Origin: Fragilariopsis cylindrus CCMP1102
Taxonomy: Eukaryota; Bacillariophyta; Bacillariophyceae; Bacillariales; Bacillariaceae
Assembly (NCBI GenBank): GCA_900095095.1
Contig: FMBT01000293.1
Location: forward strand, 434,001 to 498,000
Length of the DNA stretch: 64,000 bases
Reading direction: 5' to 3'
Part shown: positions 36,564 through 47,621 of the stretch, in pieces
Layout of the letters: each line of letters starts with the position of its first letter
How positions within the stretch are numbered: the stretch's first letter is position 1
The notes under the pieces: model-generated
Told to the model about the DNA's origin: nothing
Database searches by the model: none
Seen by the model: the letters and a program-made list of their open reading frames with translations, nothing else
Translations under genes and position numbers: made by a program

Positions 36564-36918
36564 ACTCGGTGCTTGGTTCGGTTGTTGTTGTAATCTTGTT
36601 GTTAATAATGTTTGTGGTTGTTGTTGTTGGTTGTTGTTGTTAATGTGGTTGTTGTTTGTTGTGGTTGTTTCCTGTGTTGTTTGCAATGTGAATGTGGTTG
36701 TTGTTCGTTGTTTGTTGGCTTATTTAGTCCCTAAAAATATTTGTATGTGATGTATGCACGACTCACTCAGCAGCCCTAATATCGACTTCCTCATTTTCAT
36801 TTCTGCACTAGACACAAAATCAAAAATTAAAAATAGTTCAAGTTTTGAAGTTAGTTTTATAATTATAATTATTATTTTGGCTTGTATCGAGCATATTTTA
36901 CCAGATATAGTAGATTAA
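36564..36918. other. Divergent promoter, bromodomain / CSB genes
   Basis: 355 bp between opposite start codons. Its left part is GTT-repeat-rich (36585-36715, an upstream Gln/Asn-coding-like tract without ATG). No other feature. Confidence 0.5.
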
Positions 36919-39900
36919 ATGAATTCAAATAAGATAGTATCGGGTAATATCGCCAGTGGTGACGGCAACGCCGCCATCGGTGACGGCAACGAGGAGGAGG
37001 ATTTATTAGCAATAGCACTCGGATCATCAACAACAATGATCCAAAATACGGATACGTACGAAGAATCGGTTATTCGAAACGCAGAGCTATCGGCGACTCC
37101 TCGCTTAATGGCATTGTCATCCGCGTCAGAATCAAATGCACAGGATGAAATAATACTAGGCTTTCCTCCTCTCCAGAGATTGGTTCCTTCACGAAACATC
37201 CACGCCGACCTTACACACGTCCAAAAAGTTTTACAGAAACTACGACGACGTAGTAGTAGTAGTAGTAGTAGTGGTACTACACAAAACCAAGACCGAGAGA
37301 AATCTGCAGGATTGTTAACAAATACTAAAGATTGTATGAAAGAACAAATCCTCTTGTCTTTACTAAATTCTGTAGATCATGAAATGGGTATATTTCCTCA
37401 GCAAGAGGCGAAACAAGAATGGAAACGACGGAAGTTGTATCGCGACGGCACGAACGACGTCACTTCTATTACTAATAAACGTAAGCAAGCAGTATCACGA
37501 AATCAAGGAGGAAACAGGACAACAATGATAATAATGATATTGAAATTGATAATGATACACCCACCGGTCGATTGGAAGCCATCAAAAAGGGTCGTCAGAA
37601 GAAAAAATCTGTTGGCTTTTCTAGCGATATTCCCGTATCAAAAACACCAAAAATTAGTAGATCACTCATTTCTAAGAAAGCAATCCTGCATAGTACCAAT
37701 AGTAATAGTAATCAGAAAAGCAAACGTCGTCGTATATCCATGCAAGAAAGAAGAAGAAACCAGAATAATGGAGTAGTTGCAGACGACGATAGTGATAATG
37801 ATGAATGTGATCACGTATTTGATGAGGAAGAAAAGAAGTTGCATAAAACAAAAAAACGGGTAGTGTCACAACTAAAACAACTAAGAATAGAACGGGAAGA
37901 ACGTCGAAAAAGTCGGAATAGGGTGTGGCGGGATGGCGACGACGATGATGATGCTATTCATAATGATAATACTGACGAAGACGACAACGACAACGATGCG
38001 GAATTTGAAATTAATGGAGACCAGCAGCAAGAAACAAATCTACCAGAACAAGTTGCTTCTGCTTCATTAACACACCACCAACTATTCCAGTCATCAAAAA
38101 GGAAGATATCGATGAGGAAATCGAAAATGACGCCTCAGTTGTCTTAAAGAGGGAAGCTTGTGCAAGCCTGACAACTTTGTCTACACAAAATTCTACTGCT
38201 GTTGCTTCCACAGCAGCAGCAGCAGCAGCAGCAACAACAACAACAATATCGGAATCTACTAGTGAGTTTGTTGTTTGTCCACTTTGCGAAGAGAAGGTTC
38301 TAGTTCTATCTCAAGAAGTAGTTAAAAGTGAACCCATAGACATAGATGGGAATGATCAATATGATAGAAATACAATTAATACAAAGAACTCAGATGCAGT
38401 CTTGGCTCGTCACATGGATACCTGTCAAACAAAAAGAGGGAAACGGAGACGACGACAACGAGAAGACGTCCCTACTTCATCGACGCTGACACAGTACAAT
38501 AGAAAAGAAAGAAAGAAAAGACCAAGACCAAATTATGCTGAAGTTGATATCAGTGACGAAGATGACGAAGAAACCGATGGCAATTTCGTATTCGACGACA
38601 AAAAAATGAAATCGAAGTCAACTCAAGATGGTCATCAAACAATGATTAATTCGGATGATAAAACAAGTGACGACCAAAAGAATGAGAGTGGCAATGCTTC
38701 TAATGATGATGACTTCGACGAAGATTTAATTGATGCTGATATGGACGATGATGATAAGGAAATTATTTCGGCCAAACCTACTACTAAAAAGCGTCGTCGA
38801 GGCGTAACAACCGCAACTGCAACCCCATCTAAAGCTTCTATCTCGATCGATGACTGGGACGAAGATTTCTATGAGGATCGTGTTGATGACTGGATTGATA
38901 ATGGACTTGAAAATATGCCAGTCATGAAGGAGCGAGATGTAAATGAAATCCCTCCAGGAGAAGAAGAATACGACGGAGGTTTAATAGTTCCTGCTTGGAT
39001 CAACAATAGACTTTTCCCTTACCAACGAACGGGGTTGCAATGGATGTGGGAGCTGCATCGTCAACAGGCGGGGGGGATTCTTGGTGATGAAATGGGTCTT
39101 GGCAAAACGATTCAAGTTGCTTCATTTTTGGGTTCTATGGCCGCAAGCAGAAAACTGAAAGCCATCCTCATCATAAGCCCTGCAACATTGCTTCAGCACT
39201 GGCTGAAGGAAATGAAAAGATGGGCACCTGGCGTACGAAGATTCTTGATTCATCAATCAGGGGATATGCTGTCAACAACAACACAACTTGGTGGACACAG
39301 AATAATTACACCACAACGATTATCAATTGCAGAACAATGGTTGAAGAAATCAAGGCGGAATAGACTTTTTGAGATCATTGACGAAGAGGACTTGGATACA
39401 CGAGATCCATCAACATTCTGTGGTACAGCATATGTCTTTGTAACAACTTTTGAAAATGTTAGAAGAAATGAAGACATATACATGAATCACAGGTGGAGCT
39501 ACGTGGTTATAGATGAAGCACAAAAAATTAGAAATCCAAATGCGTATATTACATTAGCTTGCAAGAAATTTAAAACTCCACATCGTCTCGCATTAAGTGG
39601 AACACCTATACAAAACGATTTAAGAGAATTGTGGTCCATTTTTGATTTCGTCTTTCCCGGACGCTTGGGGACTTTGCCAGCTTTTGAGACTGAGTTTGCT
39701 ACTCCGATTAAAAAGGGGGATATAGTAATGCTTCGCCCATGCAGGTTCAGCTTTCATACAGATGTGCACTAATCTTAAAAGATCTGATCAATCCATATCT
39801 ACTAAGAAGGTTGAAGAAAGACATTAAAGAAGTTCAGCGAATGCCGGGGAAGAAAGAGCAGGTATTATTCTGTCGATTGAGCGACTGTCAGCGTTCTATG

Positions 39901-41237
39901 TATGAAGCTTTTCTTCAGTCAGATCTGGTCAAGAAAGTTTTTCGAGGGTCTGCGCAACTTTTAGGAGCGATCACTACGCTGAGAAAGATTTGCAATCACC
40001 CTGATCTTGTTTCTCCTCCCGACGAATTTGCTTCTGACCCTTTTTCCGAGAGTATTCTTGGTAATTTTAATGACTCGTTGCGAGTCCGGGAATCAGACAA
40101 TTATGGTAGCGACGATGACGATACTTCTCAGAAGATTGGAGACGGTACCGTAGATAGATATCATGAATTGATTGAACGGTCAGGGAAATTGGAGATATTG
40201 GCAAAGATCTTACCACTTTGGAAAAAACAGGGGCATCGTGTACTAATCTTTTGTCAATGGCGGAAGATGCTTGATATTATCATGGATTTTGTTAAATCTA
40301 AGGGGTGGAAGTTCGGTAGATTAGATGGGAATACTAATGTGGCGTCACGACAACGACTTGTTGATACGTTCAACTCAGATGAATCATACTTCGGTATGTT
40401 ATGCACAACCCGAACAGGTGGTGTGGGCCTTAATCTTGTCGGGGCTGATCGTGTCATTCTCTACGATCCTGACTGGAACCCACAGACTGACGCTCAAGCC
40501 AGGGAACGAGCGTGGAGATTTGGTCAAGTAAGAGAAGTTACAGTTTATCGTATGATTTGTGCAGGCACTGTTGAAGAAAAGATATATCAAAGACAGATAT
40601 TCAAAACAGCCTTGTCAAATAGTGTCCTACAAGACTCCAAGCAACGTCGACTTTTTACTCACAAAGACTTGAAGGATCTCTTCAGTCTCAAAGCTGACAA
40701 TGGGAGCGTCGCTACAGGAGCGGAAGGGATAACAGAGACTGCAGAATTGACCAAAGGGGATGGATATGTTGATCCTGATGATAACGAAATTACTGCCAAT
40801 GCTAAAGAACAAGATAACGGAGAAACGATGCAGTCCGTTTTAAAAAGTAGAGGCCTAGCTGGAATTTTTGATCATGACGTCGTAGAAGGCAATACAAAGT
40901 CAAAGAGAGCATCTGTAAGAGAAATGGAAGCAAAGGCGAAAAAATTATCTAGAGAGGCTCTGCAAAATCTTCGGCAGAGCGTTGCTCCCGTAAATAATTT
41001 AGGGAGTCGTTTTGGTAGTAGTGGTGCTAGAAGCAATAGTATACTATCGTCAATTGCTGAGCGTAACACCGAAATTTTGAACGCTGGAACACTGAGTAGT
41101 GCAGACGAAATAAAGCAGAATACGCAATTGTTAAAGGATCTTCGCAATTTTGTAAAGACTCGTTTACCAACGACAAACGAATTACTCGTAAGTTTACCTT
41201 CTATTATTTTCCTTTTCAGCTTAGTTCCTGTGCTTCC

Positions 41238-41270
<33 letters not shown>

Positions 41271-41417
41271 ACCACATTTGTCTGTTGCGCTTAAAACATC
41301 TTGGATCTATAACAGGATACGTTTTCCTCACATGTGACGTCTTCGGATGCAGCTGTGTTCAGAAGACTCCTGAAGTCGATTGCTACTCTTAAAAATGGCT
41401 CCTGGATCTTGAAATGA
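36919..41417 (+). CDS. ERCC6: CSB/ERCC6 (Rad26) SNF2 ATPase with N-terminal UBZ4-like zinc finger
   Basis: The N-terminus is disordered with FPPLQRLVPSRNIH. A zinc-finger-like segment FVVCPLCEEKVLVL ... AVLARHMDTCQ (C-x2-C, H-x3-C) resembles RAD18-type UBZ4. The SNF2 core follows: PYQRTGLQWMWELHRQQAGG, GDEMGLGKT (motif I), VVIDEAQKIRNPNAY (motif II, DEAQ where CSB has DEGH), LALSGTPIQND, INPYLLRRLKKDI, GHRVLIFCQWRKML, TRTGGVGLNLVGADRV and QARERAWRFGQ. After a linker comes FRRLLKSIATLKNGSWILK, the CSB C-terminal motif. Introns: 41188-41315 (contains a CT microsatellite). Missing bases near 37517, 38064 and in G5 at 39715-39719; corrected length 1457 aa, close to human CSB. Known role: transcription-coupled repair at stalled RNA polymerase II. 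Confidence 0.92.
41241..41269. repeat. TC microsatellite inside CSB intron
   Basis: Fourteen TC units within intron 41188-41315, beginning 53 bp after its 5' splice site. It may act as an extended pyrimidine tract. Confidence 0.85.
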
Positions 41418-42613
41418 GATAATTCCATTTTACGAACATCGTCCCCTTCATCGAAATATTTACCAAAAGTACACCGCAAAATCTTTTCAATATGTATCAG
41501 ACGAAGTTACCGAGCCAGGGATCTGCCGTAAAGCGGCACTGATATAAGTTTTGTACCATTTATACGAAGCTTGTTGCTGCGGGCTCCACAAAATGTCAAT
41601 TGGACCATATAATAATTAGATCAGATGTACTATCATTGTTACGTAGTCAGAATTTATTTATTACTCATAATATTAATCCAATGAATATGCACCTTACAAA
41701 TTGATTATTATGTTGGGTCTTTGCCAATTTTGCAGTCGATTCACATTATTCTGGAGTTATCCGTGTAAATTCGAAGCTTACAGATAGATTATCTGGATCA
41801 TACCTTTGGCATTTGGTACAGTTTAAATATTTTGATCCAAGAAGCATGCCTAGTAGAAACTATATAGTGTACTCCTCTCTGTATACATTAATAATGTGTG
41901 GATTTCTTTTAAAGATAAGCTGGAAAGAAACTGTACCACAAGCAACTTAGGACTGGAAGATGCCATAGTTAACAAGAATTGTATGTTTTTACTACCATTT
42001 AGAGTAAATTTGCTGGTTAATATAATTTGATGGATCATAAACTACCAGGAGGAGAGGTGATGGGCTGAGTTACCTTTCAATTCATTCTAATGGTGCTTTT
42101 TAATAGATCCCCAGCTACAGTATAAGGGCTTTTGTAGATGGGCAGATATTTTTTACTAGCAAAATACCATGTTGATAATCTGATTTAAAGGAACAAAAAA
42201 ACTTGTGGCTACTACAGTTGCTGAAGCTAGCCTATTAATACTTATAGGGAGCATATTTTTAGCCCACACCCAGTATCAAACTCACATCCTTTACCTTCAA
42301 GGAATCAAGTTCCACCATTTCTGAACACACGTCAAAAAAAATTCAGTTGTTATATCAGTCTGGTCGAGTTATATGTTTATAAACCACTAAATATTGATCT
42401 TCTTTACATGCGCGAAACACTGGTATTTTTTGGTTGTTTTCAGTCAATGAATAGATGCAAAAATGCTATTAGTACAAGATATTCTACTCAACAAGAATAA
42501 GAAAGAAGATAGTCTGTCCCCAAGCATGTAAATGAAATTCAGTTGACAGATCATACTACTTAGCTTCAGCTCCATTCCTTTTATCAATATGATGATAAGT
42601 AAGACACAGTGGT
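41418..42613. other. Spacer downstream of CSB gene
   Basis: About 1.2 kb, AT-rich, no protein-like frame and no clear repeat. It could include decayed flanks of the transposase relic. Confidence 0.4.
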
Positions 42614-43290
42614 CTATTTGTTGAGCATTGCTATATCAACATCACTCTGTTCCCTGTCTCTTTTTTTGGTTACTGGGTCTCGTTTCCTTCTCTTGATTCC
42701 TCTTTGTACAATAGTTGGAGAATGAAAACTAGAAATTGTCTTCACAAAGTTTTTGTCTGCCCAAGCATCAAAGAGCAATGGCTTGGTACTGTGTTGATGG
42801 TGAAGCAGTTTATGAGTTCCCCTTGTTGATCTCATTTTCTTTGATAGCTTCCTTTCCTTGGCCAAGGAGCAACCACCAGAATACCAGTATGCGACAATTG
42901 AACAGTGCCAGCCATATGAATGTCACCATTCTTCCTGACCAACTTGACACATGACATATCCCGTATAAGCAGAGTCCAAGGCAACACAGTGGCCTTTATG
43001 TTTGAATGGATGAAGCATAAGATCATATAGGGAGACCATTCATTATGAGTAGTTATGGTATGGTATGATCATTGTGTACATTGATATCTTCATCAGATTT
43101 ACCATCATACACCCTAGCAAATACCTTGTTTATGTTCTTGGAGTACCTTCTTGGGTGATACAGATGGTGTGTAGAGTAGCACCGGTAAAAATTGGTCTTG
43201 GCTCCGGTCTGACAGTCATCACACTATGCTACCGGCCTGCAACTCAACTCTTGTCTGTAGTAATATCCACTTCTCATGATTAACTATAGC
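42614..43290 (-). mobile_element. piggyBac-type transposase relic
   Basis: Three frames in order on the - strand carry PGBD/DDE_Tnp_1_7-like pieces: RPEPRPIFTGATLHTICITQ, FARVYDGKSDEDIN, LMLHPFKHKGHCVALDSAYT followed by GYVMC, then KLVRKNGDIHMAGTVQLSHT, and WADKNFVKTISSFHSPTIVQ followed by RGIKRRKRDPVTKKRDREQSD. The final block is a piggyBac signature (target DNA-joining W-x-DN and K-RRDREQSD). Frame breaks occur between the blocks, and stop codons appear in each frame, so it is dead. A further possible upstream part (LPRIVGCRLAIHVQQALIAY) lies near 43360-43470. TTAA-flanked terminal repeats were not found. A plain DNA transposon, not a virus-type element. Confidence 0.75.
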
Positions 43291-44658
43291 TTGCCACCTC
43301 TTTAAGAAGGAAGAAGAAGGGAAAGAAGGAGAAAAGCAGCTTAAATTGTGATGAACCTTTTTTCTAAGTATGCAATGAGAGCCTGTTGCACATGGATAGC
43401 CAATCTACAGCCTACAATGCGAGGAAGCATTTTTCTAGGATTTAGAACTCTATGGTATGCACTCAAACCTCCTACACCATTGCATCTATACCACACACAA
43501 ATCTAAATATTATGGAGTTTTGTGTGGACTAGGTGGTCCAGTTGATTTACAGGCTCCATTTGGAGCTACACCTCTAAAAAACCACATGCATCATCAAAGA
43601 ATCAATGCTCTCACTATCTATAGAAATTGCGGTCTATCGTGACTTTGTCTTTCTAAGACTTAAGACGAAAGGCAGCTATAAAATAATTATATATCTATCA
43701 GGAAATTCTTTGTAGAGTGCTTGTACTCGTACTGCATTTGTTGGTCAGCAACTCAAATTGGACAAACAAGAGGGATGCAAATGGAGTAAATTTTGGTACA
43801 TTTATACTTACAAAATAACACCCAATGTACAAGGTAAAATCCGTAAATTCATTAATGTTGTTCTCTTGAACAACAACAATCAATCAATCACCAATCAATT
43901 GTCAATCAATCGAATGATGATAAACAAATGATACCAAGATAACGAGTGAGGGGAAAGACAATAAAGTGATGTCCACCCCCCAGCAGTGGCATAGAGGTGC
44001 AGCTATTATTTCTTTAGTGGAATTGTCCATCTAAAAAACACGTCAAACATACCTGTTGATAATGTCCTCTTCTAACACTCTAATAATTAAAAACCGGCTA
44101 GTTGGTTTATTAACGGGGACACAGCAGTAGAAAGAAGCTGGAGAGCTGTGTTGACTTAACATAAGATACTACAAAAAGGAATGTTACTAGGAGGATAGGT
44201 TCTTGAGGTTTTAAGATTGGGGGGACTGGGTATCATAAAACGATGTGGCTGAGAGTATAATGAAAATGGGGTAGGTTATTTCATGTACTGCATTTCAATC
44301 GATGTATCTTTTTTTTCAGTCATAGTACTAGTACATGAAAAAGTACACTGATTTTCGCACGAGTATGAACGGCTCTCTACGGTATCATAAATAATTCGTC
44401 TACAAAAATATATTTTTTCTCTACTATCATCAAATTCGTCGAACACGACTAATACGACTCTTTCGTGATAGTAAGTTATAACTAACTATACTTGAAGTAG
44501 GCCTGCTCTACTGTATGTGTTCTTGTGTGCGTCATGTCAGTCAGTCTATTTCTCTTCTTTACGTATCAATCAATAAAAAATAATCAATAAAAAATAATGT
44601 AAAAAGTTACCCTTCGACAACGAAGCAGATAATATTTGGTACTCGTACGCAATAACTA
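43291..44658. other. Spacer with possible transposon remnants
   Basis: About 1.37 kb. The left part (43360-43470, -) may hold the upstream part of the transposase. The remainder, up to the heat-shock-like array, shows no coding pattern. Confidence 0.4.
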
Positions 44659-44700
44659 CTTTCTCGAGAGAACTTTCTCGAAAGAACTTTCTCGAAAGAA
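44659..44700 (+). promoter_or_regulatory. Three tandem 14-bp units forming heat-shock elements
   Basis: The unit CTTTCTCGAAAGAA is repeated three times (first unit with GAGAG instead of GAAAG). Two GAACTTTCTCGAA strings (44670-44682 and 44684-44696) fit the HSF consensus nGAAnnTTCnnGAAn exactly. The array ends 123 bp upstream of the DUF389 ATG at 44824. HSF genes are numerous in diatoms; binding here is inference. Confidence 0.6.
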
Positions 44701-44823
44701 ACCCGACAAACTTAAAAGTTCTTACATGTGTGGTATTGAAGAATTGAATAACTCCATTTCAAAGGAACTAATCTATTGATTACCGACAGTATCTTAAAAC
44801 TACCGTTGATACGAACGCCGAAT

Positions 44824-46587
44824 ATGGTAACTTTTGCAGTAGACGCCGAGGAGCTGACTTTTGATTCGCACCCTAGTGAGGACGCCCACGACGATTCTGA
44901 TCATGAATATTCAACTGAATTCCGTGCACAGTTTGGAAGCGCGAAGACGCCAATAGAACAAAAAAGCTTTAGTTATGACGTCGTCGGTCGATTAAGTAGA
45001 TGGGAGGGTGGCAACGGAAATCCGTACGAAAATGGTCAGGGTATTGAGAAAGTAGAGCCAGAAAAGATAACTTTTTGGATATTTCTCAGGCAATTCTGTC
45101 ATCCATCTTATGATTTGACGGAAGTGACGATTGAAGACATCGACCGCACTAAGCTCATGCATGACAGATTCCTTGGTGACAGTCAGTTCAACTTCAATTA
45201 CACCACCTTGCTAATAATAGCTTCGGTTATTGCTGCGATGGGATTGGCTAACAACGGAAGTGCTTCGATTATTGCCTCCATGCTTGTTTCACCGTACGTC
45301 CTATTTTTTCAGTGATTTTTTCTAAAGCAATTGCCGAATTTTTGATAGGGAGCGCTTCCCTACTTTTGTTCACCTGCCTACATAGTTCTTACAGACGTTA
45401 TTGCTCTTTTTTCCCTCTCCTCCTTCTCTTCTCTTTCTTCTTCTTCTTGTTCTTCTTAAGTTTAATGGGGCCTGTGACGTCCATTGCATACGGAATTTCG
45501 ATTGGAGATTACAAAATGGTTCGAATGGGCCTAGTCACTGAGATTGTGAGTCTAATTATCTGCATTATTATTGGAGTAATATTTGCTGGAGCAATGTTAC
45601 CCTTTAAAGTAGCCGATCCCTGGCCAGTAGAACAAATGTTAAGTAGAGGCACTCTGACAAATCTCAGGGTCGGCATTCCAATCGCATTTTTCTCTGGTTT
45701 AGGTGTTGCTGTTGGTATATTGGACAGTCAGACCAATTCTCTTGTTGGTGTTGCTATTTCAGCTTCACTTTTACCCCCTGCGGTACGTATTGAACAAGAA
45801 CAAGGGTCCGTATAGTAGTCGACTGACTATATCAAATCGATCATCATCTAATATACGATATTTCTCTTGCTTCGCTTTCCTTTTTTCTTTCAACTCGATT
45901 TCCATACAAATTTCAGGTCAATGCTGGGATGCTTTGGGTAATTCATTTTTGTGATACGCAACCTGATTATCCCAATGAAGCTCAAAACTATGCTAAGTCT
46001 GGGTTAATTTCACTGAGTCTGACAATTGTTAACGTTATTTTTATTATCATCGCTTCGATGTTAATGTTTCGATTGAAGGAGGTAAGATTCAATTTAGTAG
46101 TGTATGTCGAGTCGAATTTGAATAGTGTTATAAATAATCCTTCATTTTCTCATATTTACGCACACTATACGTATTTATTGTTTTGTTACTGTATGTAACT
46201 TTTATTCTTTTCAAGACGTTACCCATTGAAAAGAGTATCTTTTGGACAGATCTTGGAATAGCAAGAAAAATCTATCACAACGTTGCAATTCTTCCAAAGG
46301 TCCAAACAGCACCCGATGACGCCGAAATCAAGAAGCGGGTGACGACATTTTTTCCTAGGGCTAGCGCGATGATATTGCAATCAGATTTCAGACCCGAAAA
46401 CTCAAATTCATCATCTATAGCAGGAAGCTCGGGAATTCTGCATAATTCTTCATACAACAAGTCGTCAAATCTCAACTCGTCGATTCCAAGGGAAAGTCGT
46501 TGTCAATGGTCCAATTCTAGTAATTCGGCAAGTAATTCGGCACAGGCAGTTAGAGGGATCGAGGTATTAACAAGCATTAATGAGTAG
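44824..46587 (+). CDS. DUF389 integral membrane protein, tandem copy 1
   Basis: Exons 44824-45293, 45461-45782, 45917-46081 and 46216-46587 (442 aa, no frame break). A 120-residue acidic cytosolic-looking N-terminus, then LLIIASVIAAMGLANNGSAS, ASMLVSPLMGPV (split by intron 1), LVTEIVSLIICIIIGVIFAG, GIPIAFFSGLGVAVGI, GVAISASLLPPAV (DUF389 signature), and LTIVNVIFIIIASMLMF, six or so spans. After LKETLPIEKSIFWTDLGIAR the tail is soluble and Ser/Asn-rich, ending NSASNSAQAVRGIEV. Function of the family is unknown; homologs are mostly bacterial. The heat-shock-like array upstream suggests stress induction. A second copy follows in tandem. Confidence 0.82.
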
Positions 46588-47621
46588 GAACTCTTTGAAA
46601 GCGCAGCATCGTTATTATAAATCCTATGTTTGTGAGGTCAAATGAACCGAGGGTGATGACTTTTTTGTCACTAATCAATGACCTCATCCGCACAGTATGT
46701 TGTCATCACGCATTTGAAGCATAGTGCACTATTTCAAGTGTGCGAGATGCAACAAGTTAGATTCTGTTTCTTTCCTGTGTTATTGTTTTTATGATTATAT
46801 CACAATTCCAATAAATAATATGCTACATTATCTTTCGACTTGTAAGTCTACTTAGAAAAAAGGATTACTTGTGTGTCTGATGATGGTACTCGAGAATGAC
46901 CTGTATTGAAAAGTAGTCAGATATTTCATCAATTCAATAATTCACAAAGAATTAGTTGGTTTGAGTGATTAGCAGATTACGTTGCTAAATCGTATTGAAT
47001 ATCAAAAGTCTACACACACACAAAGCCATAAATATTCTATTCATATCCATTTTCGATTCGGAAAAATGGAGACAAATAAAAAATAAGGTTTGCTCGCGGT
47101 TAAGTAAGGATTTGAGTCGCACTTGCGCGTCGATTTTTATCAATCCTGTTCTTTTATAATCTTGCTTCGCCCCGCGGTGATATGTCTCCTCCTCTTCGTC
47201 CCTGCATACTCGAATACCGAAATACTGATTTGTTGTCGCTGTTTTTGTTTATGAAGTGTGAAGGTGACTATGCAACACATCACGCACTTCGAACATTGTT
47301 GTTTAGATGATCTCTTGTCGACTACTAGTATGCAGAAATATGTGTATAAAGCGATTAAATTTTACACCGCCGTTTGAACAGTAATTGACGTATTGTGAGT
47401 AGCAATACAGTAGTCTACAAGATTTTATCTACATATCCTAGTTATTAGGCTTTGCTGCGGCGATTATTATTGTGTCGGGAGGAAGAAAGTACAATTGTAC
47501 AAGGTACAAGTCACAAGGTCGCACACATACATTGTAGAACTTATAATAGGAAAACCGTACTTAAGTCGATGCATTAGACCACAATAAGCTAATTTAAAAT
47601 TTTCAACGAAGAAGAAAGAAG
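46588..47621. other. Spacer between tandem DUF389 genes
   Basis: About 1.03 kb. The first 280 bp (46588-46865) is the 3' flank and resembles the 3' flank of copy 2. The rest is AT-rich, with no heat-shock array like the one before copy 1. Confidence 0.5.
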
